DNA of 64,000 nucleotides from the NCBI GenBank assembly GCA_032718475.1, contig JAUCBJ010007160.1, positions 24,846 through 88,845 of the forward strand, written 5' to 3'. A model generated the notes under the pieces. That model was not told the origin of the DNA. It was given only the letters and a program-made list of their open reading frames with translations, and searched no databases. Every line of letters begins with the position of its first letter. The stretch's first letter is position 1. Below are positions 1 through 11,639 of the stretch, in pieces. The DNA comes from Nemertoderma westbladi (lineage: Eukaryota > Xenacoelomorpha > Nemertodermatida > Nemertodermatidae). The position numbers and the translations under genes are program-made.

Positions 1-128
1 AAAATTTGTAGCCTCCCCCTAGCGGCTGGCGGCGGAATTAAAGATTTCACTAAAATTGCTACTAGTCCCTCAATTTTGGTCCAAATTTCTTGAAACCAAC
101 TTTTTTGGACTCAGCGTGATTGACTCTA

Positions 129-270
129 CAAAAGTTATCTTATAGAATTTTTAATTAGCCAATTTTATTTTAATTAATTAATTTAATTAATTAATTATCA
201 TATTTTTCATTAAAAATGGCTAATTAGAAAAAATGGTAATATTTATCAAAATTCCATAAGATAACTTTTA
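129..270. repeat. AT-rich foldback (imperfect inverted repeat)
   Basis: Arms at about 129-160 and 219-270 are imperfect reverse complements (AAAGTTATCTTAT against ATAAGATAACTTT, and TAATTAGCC against GGCTAATTA). They flank a TTAATTAA-rich centre, so the segment can form a hairpin, as small non-autonomous DNA elements do. I found no clear target duplication. The rest of 1-540 shows no coding signal. Confidence 0.5.
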
Positions 271-544
271 AAGAGCTTCCAAAGCTCGTTCGAATGAGCC
301 AAAAACGAAGAAAATTGGTTGAAAAATGACGGAGGAGTAGTAATTTGAAAATGAAAAATGACATTCCGAGAAAATGCCCTTCAAAGTTTAAACCGTCCCG
401 CCAAAATTGGCTGTCTGTGTTCTGGTTGGTTAATTATTTCTGGCACGAATGATGCACACCAACGAGCTAAAATGTTCATTTCTGGGGTTTTCGGGGTCAC
501 TGATTTCATTTCCGATGTCAGTTTTAATTTTTAGTGGAATCTAG

Positions 545-781
545 TCTATCTGTCTGTCTGTCGGTCTTCTGTCTTTCTTACAATTTGACGGACAGACCGT
601 CGTACGGAAAAATAGTAATAACTCGAGAACTGAAAGAGGTCTCACTAAGCGGTTTTCAGATTTGTAATCCTCATTAAATTCTGCTCTAGATGAGATAAAG
701 AAACAATAATTTGAAAATTTTACCTGAGGGGGGGTATACCCCCCCCTTAAACTGCTAAAGGTCTTCAAAAGCGCGAACACA
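545..781 (+). repeat. Dispersed repeat with an LTR-like terminus
   Basis: This stretch ends with a segment close to the terminus of the 1291-bp LTRs further right: AAACTGCTAAAGGTCTTC followed by GCGCGAACA. The LTRs carry AAACTGCCAAAGGTCTG followed by GCGCGAACA when read on the minus strand. The inner part (CCTGAGGGGG, then AATCCTCATTAAATTCTGC) reappears inverted at about 28235-28400. It is probably the end of a related but different repeat family. The 79-codon minus-strand reading frame across it is not supported as a gene. Confidence 0.45.
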
Positions 782-2289
782 AATATGTAAGTTCCCGTGA
801 CATACTATTGTTATACATGTAACAGCCACTAACATTGGTTCCATGGGTAACAGCTCATACCAAATAGAATAATAGCCAAGGATAATAGGACAGTTAACCA
901 TGCTTGACTGGCGCCAGGTTGCCAAAACATGCAAAATGTTACTAAAGTTTGAAATCACCCCCATGAGGAACCAGATTCCAGGGCCTACCTGCTGTGTAAG
1001 TACGGCTGTGCCTGTAAGTCTACCCTGTTATATATGTTGCCAGCTGCAACATTCACCAACACGCTTTCTATATCAGGCAGACAAAACAACAGTTACAAGT
1101 AAAGAATGAACGTTACTTTCTATGATAAAGCACTATCCCGTGAGACTGCAACATGATAAACAAACGAAACCGAGGGTTTTTGTTAACTCCCTGAGAATAA
1201 CTAAAATAACTAAATACTGGTTAAAAATAATGCTATTTAATCCTAACACTGTAAAATCTATAAGGCCACAAATGTGTGCTACTGTACATCTGTAAATAAT
1301 ACACGCTTTCATGGTACAAGGTAATTGTCATGTAATAAATAGCCAGACACAATTGGCCTCACTTCACTGACTGGCTAACATTTTTTGTGAGTCCCTTTCC
1401 CAATGATCTGAATTTATGGTCCAAACCATGGGTGACCAGGCCTGGGAGGCCAGATTGCAAGGGTGAGAGGAATTCTGGAGTTGAAGGCTACTCTCATGTC
1501 CCACCCTGACCAACCAAGCCATTGGTGAACCTGGGGGAAGTCAATAGACTACCCTCAGTTAATACCCTGACACACAGGTCCCCAATGCGACAAGGTGAGC
1601 TGACTGCCCTGGCAGATAAGCTTTGCCTTAGTGCAGTGGGTGTTGAAGAGCACCGAATGTGGACTGTACAGACTGATGAGGTTCTGATTGAGGACATGGG
1701 GGGGGGGGGTGTTTGGCGACTTCCCTTACCTCAGCAGATTACAGTAGAAATGGAAGAATTGTTAAATCCAACTGTACTTGCAAAATACATAGACCAAATC
1801 ACCAACCATTCTGTCAGGTCAGGTCTCCAGATCCTGCTACCACTATGGCAGTAATGTGGTACTACCTGTAGCTGTCAGCCCAGTAGGGCAGGCCCGATAA
1901 GCATAGCCTATTCATTATTTAGTTGATCAAGAGTGGGTTGGTTTAGCCCCGTCAACTAAATAAGTCATTGAGGGCTATAGCGCGTAGGGCACCATTGAAG
2001 GCAATGGCTTGATACGCATCTGCATTAGAGATGTTACACGCCCCACCCTGTATATACTGAATGCTCCTCTACCAGTCTTAGGTAACCTAACCCACGAGAC
2101 ACACTTGGTTCAGGTTGTAACAAATGGACCCCTACAGTCGGCAGCAGGGCTGTAGGCCATGAATAGGCGGAAGGTAATCAACCAACGGCTAGACATGCTG
2201 ACAAGCTCGGCGGAAGGTAATCAACCAATGGCGACCTACTGCGAAGACGCTTGTAGGAGTTGCGACCACAAGCGGTTTACTCCCGCAAC
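782..2289. other. No recognised gene
   Basis: There is no recognisable domain here. A plus-strand reading frame at about 1522-1854 has no ATG at its start and no family I recognise. A repeated phrase GGCGGAAGGTAATCAACCAA occurs near 2165 and 2210. A 10-base or longer G run lies near 1698. The region may include 5' material of the LINE that follows. Confidence 0.5.
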
Positions 2290-4620
2290 TGAAAGACCAA
2301 CAAACAACACATTCGAAAAGAGTAAGGGGAAGCTATGGACCTTTCAATACCCTAATGGAACCAAATCACAACTGGATTAATCCTTATAAACAAAAAGTGG
2401 AGAAACAGCATGATCAACTGCGAGGCATACAGCTTGTTCAACCTAATTGGTTCGGACCACAGAATTGTGACTGCAGAGATCAGACTCAGTTTGAGAGCCA
2501 GCAAACCCAGGACAAGCAAGCAAATCAAATATGACTAGGAGAAACTCAGAACTGACAATGCTGTAAAGGATGCTTATACAGTAGAAGTTCAAAACCACTT
2601 TGAAGCACTTCAATCAATGGATGAAGACCAATCCACCAATTCAATATACCAGAATATAATAACAGCCCACAAGGAATCAGCTAAGAGGCATATACCCCAG
2701 AAACCCAAACGAAAACAGTATGTGCCATGGCAAAACTCTGAGGTTACTTGTAAGAGAGAAGATCTTAAGATAGCCTACAAAGTTAAAACCGAACAACCAA
2801 CAACCGATAACATTAACAAGATTGAGAAAGCTAAGGACGATCTTAAATTGGCCTACAACATCAGCCAGGAAAAGTACATACAGGATAAAACTGAAGCAAT
2901 TACAACTGCTCACATACAGCAACAATCAAGACTTACCTGGCAAACTGTAAATTAGGTATCTGGTCGGAAAAGTTGTGCAAAGGGGCGCCTCAAAGCCGAT
3001 AGTCCTGAAGAACGTGTTGGGAAGTGGAAAAATCACAGCAACTTGCCTGGGCAGCCACCAAACATCGAGGTCAGCCCTACAAGAAAAATATATGACAAGA
3101 CACTACCTATAGAAACAGGGGACTTCACACCTGCCGAACTCCAAAGAAGCATTAAAAGCATGTCCAACAATAAAGCGAGTGGATTAGATGAAACCCAGTG
3201 GAGGTTTGGAAAACCGGAGTGCTAATCAGACCATTATTGAATGTTTGCAACCGGATGTTAAAATGGGAAAAGCCACCACCAATTTGAACTAAAGGTCAAC
3301 TAAAGCCTCTCCCCAAGAAAGGAGACCTCAGCATACCAACAAACTATCGTGGGATCTGTCTGCTTGTGGTAGCTGCCAAAATATACAATAAAATGATTCT
3401 ATATAGGATTAGGCCTCACATAGAGAAACTACTGCGTAAGAGCCAAAACGGATTTCGACCAAGTAGATCAACAATAGCTCAGATACTTGCACTACGGAGA
3501 CTGATGGAAGGAATTAAGTCAAAGAATCTCCCCGCATTCATGACTTTTGTGGACTTCAAGAAGGCATTCGACTCCATCCATAGAGGTAAAATGCTTGAAA
3601 TCCTTAGAGCTTATGGAATACCAGAAGTAATTGTTGCAGGCATTGGATTGTTATATTGTGACACAGAAGCGCAGGTACTCTCACCAGATGGTGAAACTGA
3701 GTTTTTTTCAATCCTGGCTGGCGTACTGCAAAGTGACACATTAGCACCATTACTATTTGTAATTGTGCTGGATTACGCAATGAGGATGGCCACAAAGGGT
3801 GAAGATCTGGGATTCACACTTCAAGAACGCAGAAGTAGTAGATATCCGGCAACTACAGTCACAGACACTGACTTTGCGGATGACATCGCCCTGCTCTCTA
3901 ATACGCTTGCAGATGCACGCACAGCTTCTACTAAATAAAGTGGAGAGGGCTGCTAAGGAAGTTGGATTGCATTTAAATGCTACAAAGACCGAATTCATGA
4001 CCTTTAATGTTGATGGAAACTTGACAACCATTGATAATAATCAACTAAGGAAGGTCGATGACTTCCAGTACTTTGGATCATGGATAGAGAGTATCAAAAA
4101 GGACATAGAAGTTAGGAAAGCAAAGGCTTGGGTAGCTCTATCTAAAATGGATACCATCTGGAAATCAGATCTCTCCAGGCACCTGAAGACTAAGTTCTTT
4201 CGAGTCACAGTGGAAAGTGTATTGACTAAATCATTTGAACAACGAATTGATGGTTGCTACACAAGACTACTAAGTGCAACCCTAAACATCAGCTGGAGAC
4301 AACACATGACAAACGCCGAGCTTTATGGTACAATACCACCAGTATCAACCACCCTCCGTGAACGCAGATTAAGATTCAGTGGGCACTGCTGGCGAAGTAA
4401 AGACGAGGTCATACCAGATCTACTTATCTGGCAACCAACTCATGGAAAGCGTAGTCGTGGACGACCGGCCATAACATATATAGATCAACTTGAAAGGGAT
4501 ACTGAACTTGGGAGAAACGAAATTGCGACAACTATGGAGAATCGGGAAGCCTGGAAGGATCTCATTTCCTGTCCACTGTCCGAGTTCGCTCGACCTAGTA
4601 GTAGTAGTAGTAGTAGTAAA
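2290..4620 (+). pseudogene. Non-LTR retrotransposon (LINE) ORF2 relic: endonuclease tail, reverse transcriptase, C-terminus
   Basis: The translated pieces form one LINE polyprotein in order, spread over several frames. The end of an APE-type endonuclease lies at about 2320-2520, with the GSDHRIV motif. A linker follows at 2617-2955, then a pre-RT segment with NNKASGLDE (3043-3210). Reverse transcriptase spans about 3290-3935, with NGFRPSRST, FVDFKKAFDSIHR (motif A), a GVLQSDTLAP turn and TDFADDIALL (motif C, catalytic FADD). A thumb/C-terminal segment runs 3940-4590 with SGHCWRSKDE and HGKRSRGRPA. Frameshifts near 2372 and 3920 and stops near 2530 and 2955 break it, so it is inactive. It would have copied RNA at a nicked chromosomal target. 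The clade is not resolved; it is truncated at the 5' end. Confidence 0.85.
4592..4618 (+). repeat. (TAG)n tail of the LINE
   Basis: An uninterrupted run of about eight TAG triplets lies at the end of the LINE. Simple-repeat 3' tails are common in non-LTR elements, so this probably marks its 3' end. The open reading frame continuing through it as a serine run is incidental. Confidence 0.6.
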
Positions 4621-4662
4621 TCACCAACTGCATCATCCATTGAAACTTCTCATGTTCCGTAA

Positions 4663-6525
4663 AACTGGCTAAAGTAGTTCTGATTGTGTGCTATTCACCC
4701 ACTAGTGTTGCTCCAGGAGAGGAGGTGGAATATATCTACCACGATGGTGTGGATCAGCATGCATTTATTAAATTTCATGGGTGACTTTAATGCAAGTCTG
4801 CATCAATCATCTACATCACCCTGGGTCTATATTGGTGATTCCTCTGTAAGCAGGTTTGAGACTGGTTTGTTACTCAACTAGCTTCTGATTGGAAGGGGTT
4901 GGATTGACTCCGTCACCATCGCTCGGGCATTCTGTATTTATTAATAAACTATATAAATCTATTATTCCGGTATAAATAGACATTTTCACTACCTGCCAGG
5001 TTTATAAATATATAGTAACTGTGGGCATAAATGCATATATCTGCCTAATGTGTCTAATACGGTAGTGGTTTTCAACCTATCTGATAATTGGTATCAGACT
5101 CTTGGAGGCGCATTGGTAAATCCCTACCCTATTGGATGTTACCTGTGGTTGACAGAGCAAATAGTGTTGGTACGCAGCAAACTTCGCCCACGAGAAAGCG
5201 AGAAAGCTTCGCCCACGTCCAATCATCGCCGGGAGCAATCTTCGCCTTCAAAATGGATGTCAACAACATCATTTATTGTTTTGGTTAGAAAAAGCCGTCT
5301 CTGTAACCTGCCGTCTCTGTAACCGGCTCATTTCCCCCAATCGGGTGAAGGTTGGACGCAGGTGAAGATTGCACCCAACCATGGTGCCGCCCCTGCAGAG
5401 CAGAGCATATATTACTTAATTCTATTGAATACTTTTGAAATGTTATGTTGGTTTGGGTGTACCCATACCTGTATAGTACGGCTCAGAGAATAATATTATG
5501 CCGTCGGCTGGGATGACTCTCAGAGAGCTCATTATACCAGAAGTAGAGAGTTGATCAGATGAATAAATCCCCGGATCTAGAATATCAGTTACCCCGTCAA
5601 ACTCGTGTTCGTAAAGTACCATTCTAGAAATATAATTGAAAGGGGCGGAACTCTAATATTTTTGTTAAATAATGAATAATTAATGTTTTGACCTGAATTT
5701 TATAGTTTCGCAGTTGTCCTATGATTAGGTTTGTTCATGTTAAATATCTTTGATCTCGCGGCCTGCAGTAGCTACCTCAGGACTCATGGTAGTGAGAACC
5801 GTGGTAGTACTGCAGCTTGCGGGACACACGGTAGTACCCGGGAACCGTGGTAGTAACTCAGGGAATGTGGTAGCCGATGACCGTAACTGGAATAAATGTA
5901 TATGGGGTAGTCGGCCTCACTAACAACCAAAATTGGAAACCACTGGAAATTGTCCAAAATGTGGATATTATTGTTGGTTAGTTTGTGTTAAGTGTGTACA
6001 TGTACAATATAGATATCTGCAATGCAATATATTTAAATTTAAATGCTGATGGCACAACAATATATATGTAAGTGCGAATGCGTAATATTATTCTACATCA
6101 GCAATTTTTTAGATCTTGGCTGAAAAATTACAATTTTGATGGTATAAGGGTTTTCGAGGTCGCTGATCTCGATAAATCTTGTTAAAAATATTTTCTGGCA
6201 ATGCGACCATCAATTTTTGGTCATTTTTTGGTCCCCCAGGACGAAAAGTACAAGTAAAAATTTCTCAAACTGAAAATCTTGTGATTGGCTTGATAATTCT
6301 CAAGGTATACAGGTTTTCATGGTCGCTGATCACGATACAACTAGTTGAAAATTGTGACAGGATCTGTGTTGGCCCAGGATCCCGACCGTTCGACTTTTGT
6401 AGTGAGGTCTGATACCTTGGTGATGGGCTAGCTGTGGCCGTAGGGCCGGTAATAATAACTAGAGTTTCATTTGACCTTAGTGTTAATGATCTTAGTTAAC
6501 CGATTGCCCAAATTACCGGTAGCCT
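4663..6525. other. No recognised gene; dispersed repeat pieces
   Basis: No coding domain was recognised. Around 5770-5880 the phrase GGTAGTA with ACCGTGGTAGTA recurs several times as a degenerate short repeat. At 6100-6400 there are two related phrases (GTCGCTGATCTCGAT and GTCGCTGATCACGAT) about 190 bp apart. They resemble the GATCATGATCTT-rich repeat family near 57700-58440. Confidence 0.4.
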
Positions 6526-6955
6526 ATGGGACAAAAAAAAAAACTAGAGTTCATTGGTGTGCGACAAGGATTTGCTACTTCTGGTATCTTATTTGTAATA
6601 TATCTAAATGAACTGATCCGTAACCTCAGGCTTTGCCAACCAGATGGGTTTCTAGAATGGCTACATTGTCTTTTATTCATGGATGATGCAGCCATTTGGG
6701 CAACAACTAGAGAAAGAGCCTTTGATAAATTTTCAGTATTGTGCAAATTTTGTGTGGATTATTGCATGCAAATAAATAGTGTAAAGTCGAAATTCATGGT
6801 AATAAACGGTGGAGCGTGTAATAGAGTACCATTCACAGCTTACGGTATCGTGATAAAACATTGCGATAAGTACACATATTTAGGGTCCATTGTATCGTCT
6901 GACGGCCGAGTACGTACTACAGTACGTGAGCATAACAGGGACAAACAGAAACACC
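6526..6955 (+). pseudogene. LINE reverse transcriptase fragment
   Basis: The frame from ATG 6526 carries the second half of a non-LTR reverse transcriptase. It has GVRQG with SGILFVIYLNELI (motif B region), CLLFMDDAAIWATT (motif C, here FMDD), then INSVKSKFMVING and YTYLGSIVSSDG, and DKQKHL at its end. Homology stops near 6955. The upstream RT half and endonuclease are missing. A matching downstream LINE segment starts only at about 11640, beyond the long minisatellite, so these two may be halves of one split copy. The frame itself is open but incomplete. Confidence 0.8.
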
Positions 6956-7006
6956 TCCGCGCGCGAGCTGGGGGAAGATCTTCTCTGTGCTGGGGGTAAG
7001 AGCGCG

Positions 7007-10000
7007 TAAGAAAAGGGGGAAGAGGGGGAAAGAAAAGGGGTATGGATCTATAAATAGCATCCAATGGGACGCCTCTATTTTACTACCGTTTTATACTGTA
7101 AACATACAGCTGTCTACCTTATTGAGAAGTGGTAATACTACTTATTAGTTGCTAAACTTACCCCCACCCACCTATCATCACACACCTACTGTACTTAACC
7201 ATACATACCCATTCCTACATACCTTCTTACACGTACCCTCCCACCCACCTAAGAACGTCGACTTAACTGCACCCACCCACCCACCTAAGCACACCTACTT
7301 AACCGAACCCACCTACCCACCTAAGCACGTATACTTACCCACACCCACCCACCTACCTAAGCACAACTACTTAGCTGCAGAGCACGTCTACTTAACTGCA
7401 CCCACCCACCAACATAAGCACGTCTAGTTAACCACACCAACCCACCCCCCCCCCCCCACCTAAGCACATCGACTTAACCGCAAGCACCCTCCCACTTACC
7501 TAAGCACACCTACTTAACCGCACCCACCTACCCACCTACTTAACCGCACCCATCCACACTTCTAAGCACGTCTACTTAACCGCACCCATCCACCTGCATA
7601 AGCACGCCTACTTACCAGCACCCACCCACCCACCTAAACTCGTCTACTTAACCGCACCCACCCACCCACCTAAGCACGTGTACTTATCCACACCCAACCA
7701 CCCACCTAAGCATGTATACTTACCCACACCAACCCACCTACCTAAGCACACCTAGTTAACCGCACCCACCTATGCACATCGACTTAACCGCACCAATCCA
7801 CCCACCTCAGCACGTCAACTTAACCACACCCACCCACACACCTAAGTACGTCTACTTACCCGCACCCACACACACACCTAAGAACGTCTACTTAAGCGCA
7901 AACACCCACCCACCCACCTAAGCACATCGACTTAACCGCACCCACCCATCAACCTAAGCACGTATACTTACCCGCACCCACCCACCTACCTAAGGACACC
8001 TAGTTAACCGCACCCACCCACCCACCTAAGCACACCTACATAACCGCACGTGTACTTAACCGCAAACACCCACCCACCCACCTAAGCACATCGACTTAAC
8101 CGCACCCACCCACCCACCTAAGCACACCTACTTAACCGCACCCACCCACCCTCCTAAGCACGTCTACTTAACCGCACGCACCCACCCACCTAAGCACACC
8201 TACTTAACCGCACCCACCCACCCACCTAACCACGTCTACTTAACCGCAAACACCCACCCACCTAAGCACATCGACTTAACCGCACCCACCCACCCACCTA
8301 AGCACGTATACTTACCCGCACCCATCCACCTACCTAAGGACACCTAGTTAACCACACCGACCTAAGCACATCGACTTAACCACACCCACCCATCCACCTA
8401 AGCACGTGTACTTACCCACACCCACCCACCCACCTAAGCACGTATAATTACCCGCACCCACCCACCTACCTAAGCACACCTAGTTAACCGCACTCACCTA
8501 AGCACATCGACTTAACCGCACCCACCCACCCACCTAAGCACGTGTACTTAACCACACCCACCCACCCACACACCTAAGCACGTAAACTTACCCGCACCTA
8601 ACCCACCTACCTAAGCACACATAGTTAACCGCAACCGCCCACCCACCTAAGCACGTATTCTTGCCCGCACCCACCCACCTATCCTAAGCACACCTAGTTA
8701 ACCGCACCCACCTAAGCACATCGACTTAACCGCACCCACCCACCCACCTAAGCACGTGTACTTAACCGCACCCACCCACCCACCTATGCACGTGTACTTA
8801 ACCGCACCCACCCACCCACCACACCCACACCACCCACCCACCCACCTAAGCACACCTACTTAACCGCACCCACCCACCCACGTAAGCACACCTACTTAAC
8901 CCCACCCACCCACCCACCTAAGCGCACCTACTTAACCGCACCCACCCACCTTCATAAGCACGTCTACTTACCCACACCCACCCACCTACCTAAGCACACA
9001 TAGTTAACCGCACCCACCCACCCACCTAAGCACGTATTCTTGCACGCACCCACCCACCATCCTAAGCACACCTAGTTAACCGCACCCACCTAAGCACATC
9101 GACTTAACCGCACCCACCCACCCACCTAAGCACGTGTACTTAACCGCACCCACCCACCCACCTATGCACGTGTACTTAACCACACCCACCCACCCACCCA
9201 CACCCACCCACCCACCCAAACCCACCCACCCACCCATCCACCTAAGCACATCGACTTAACAGCACCCACCCACCCACCTAAGCACACCTACATAACCGCA
9301 CGTGTACTTAACCGCAAACATCCACCCACCCACCTAAGCACATCGACTTAACCGCACCCACCCACCCACCTAAGCACACCTACTTAACCGCACCCACCCA
9401 CCCACCTAAGCACACCTACTTAACCCCACCCACCCACCCACCTAAGCGCACCTACTTAACCGCACCCACCCACCTTCATAAGCACGTCTACTTACACACA
9501 CCCACCCACCTACCTAAGCACAACTACTTAACTGCACCCACCCACCCTCCTAAGCACGTCTACTTATCTGCACCCACCCACCAACCTAAGCACGTCTAGT
9601 TATCCACACCAACCCACCCTCCCACCTAAGCACATCGACTTAACCGCACCCACCCACCCACCTAAGCACACCTACTTAACCGCACCCACCCACCCACCTA
9701 CTTAACCGCACCCACCCACCCTCCTAAGCACGTCTACTTAACCGCACCCAACCACCTGCATAAGCACGACTACTTAACCACACCCACCCACACACCTAAG
9801 CACGCCGACTTACCAGCACCCACCCACCCACCTAAACACGTCTACTTAACCGCACCCACCCACCCACCTAAGCACGCGTACTTATCCGCACCCACCCACA
9901 CACCTAAGCATGTATACTTACCCACACCCACCCACCTACCTAAGCACACCTAGTTAACCGCACCCACCTATGCACATCGACTTAACCGCACCCATCCACC

Positions 10001-11307
10001 CACCTAAGCACGTGTACTTAACCGCACCCACCCTCCCACCTATGCACGTGTACTTAACTACACCCACCCACCCACCCACCAACACCCACCCACCCACCCA
10101 TCCACCTAAGCACATCGACTTAACGGCACCCACCCACACACCTAAACACGTCTACTTAACCGCATCCACCCACCCACCTAAGCACGTGTACTTATCCGCA
10201 CCCACCCACCCACCTAAGCATGTATACTTACCCACACCCACCCACCTACCTAAGCACACCTAGTTAACCGCTTCCACCTATGCACATCGACTTAACCACA
10301 CCCATCCACCCACCTCAGCACGTCTACTTAACCACACCCAGCCACACACCTAAGCACGTCTACTTACCCGCACCCACCCACCCACCTAAGCACGTCTACT
10401 TAACCGCAAACACCCACCCACCCACCTAAGCACATCGACTTAACCGCACCCACCCACCCACCTAAGCACGTATACTTACCCGCACACACTCACCTACCTA
10501 AGGACACCTAGTTAACCACACCCACCTAAGCATATCGACTTAACCACACCCACCCACCCACCTAAGCACGTGTACTTAACCTCAAACACCCACCTAAGCA
10601 CATCGACTTAGCCGCACCCTCCCACCCACCTAAGCACACCTACATAACCGCACCCACCCACCAACCTAAGCACGTCTACTTAACCTCACCCACACACCAA
10701 ACTAAGCAAGCACGTCTACTTAACCGCACCCAACCTCCCCTACCCCTACACACCTAATTACCCGCACTCAACTACCCCTACCCACCCTCCCTCCCTCCCA
10801 CACCATATTTACCCGCACCGACCGCCCGAACCTAACAAACACACCCACCCCTACTTTTTCTACCTTATTCCGACTCCATGGCAAACATTCTCGGAGCAAT
10901 CATGCCGTACCAGAAATTAGCAAAAACGGAAATCAGGGACAGTTTTGGCCAAAACCTTTTTTATAAGAACCGTTTTTTGATAATAGTTTCCTATAAAATA
11001 ATGCTAAGTATTTACATCCTAGAACATTCGATAACTATTGTAAATTATTGTAATTAATAGGTTGGTTGCTTTTTTTACCATATATTATTAAATAAATGTG
11101 AGATAGTTAGTTCAGTTAGTTTAATTATAATATCGTAAACATCACTGCACAAAAACGCGTTTTACACACCAGATCTTTAAAACATTACCTTTATTCGTAT
11201 GCGAAAATAAGGGTTATGCCAGAGCCAGCCTAGAGGCCAAGCAAGGTACCGTTAGCCGTAGCAATGCAAGAAGCTTCCTAGCTTTTAGATCCTTCCCCCT
11301 TTTCTTA
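7007..11307. repeat. Short inverted repeats flanking the C-rich array
   Basis: TAAGAAAAGGGGGAAG at 7007-7022 is repeated exactly as its reverse complement at 11292-11307. The pair encloses the minisatellite. They could be remnants of terminal inverted repeats of the element that split the LINE, but low sequence complexity makes chance plausible. Confidence 0.3.
7149..10860. repeat. 3.7 kb C-rich minisatellite, about 36-bp unit
   Basis: About 100 diverged units alternate CACCCACCCACC with TAAGCAC plus a variable core, such as GTCTACTTAACCG, ATCGACTTAACCG, GTGTACTTAACCG, GTATACTTACCC or ACCTAGTTAACCG. The core types recur in order, giving higher-order blocks. For example the block at about 8640-8830 recurs at about 9020-9200, and 7680-7830 is echoed at 9900-10060 and 10200-10320. 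One strand is almost free of guanine. Reading frames in it (for example 7149-7427, 9970-10263 and the minus-strand 9954-10139) are repeat artefacts. It fades into CCTACCC-rich DNA after 10740. Confidence 0.95.
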
Positions 11308-11352
11308 CCCCCTCATCCGTGCCATCACTGGTTCAGCCAAACAACCCAGGCA

Positions 11353-11620
11353 GCTCCGTAGCCCATCATTGTTCCAATTCTTCCGGTAGGCTATCATTAC
11401 GGCTCTCCTAATTTGTTTCAAATTTGTTTCACTGGCATACTTAACATTGTTCCAATTTTTTGAGCTCCGTAGCCCATCATTGTTCCAATTCTCCGGTAGA
11501 CTATCATTACGGCCCTCCTAATTTGTTTCAAATTTGTTTCACTCCCATTCATAGCATTGCAGGTAGGACACCATTACGTGGCTCCTAATATGTTTCAATT
11601 ATGTTCCAATTTTGTTTCAA
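11353..11620 (+). repeat. 112-bp direct repeat, about 2.5 copies
   Basis: CTCCGTAGCCCATCATTG at 11353 recurs at about 11464, followed each time by TATCATTACGG and two CAAATTTGTTTCA phrases. A third, partial copy runs to about 11620. The flank 10861-11352 shows no recognised feature. Confidence 0.75.
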
Positions 11621-11639
11621 CTAACAGAGACATACTAGT

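Noticed and set aside
7149-10263. Frames of 61-97 codons with HPPKH repeats
   Set aside because: Translation of the C-rich minisatellite; interrupted many times and without independent support.
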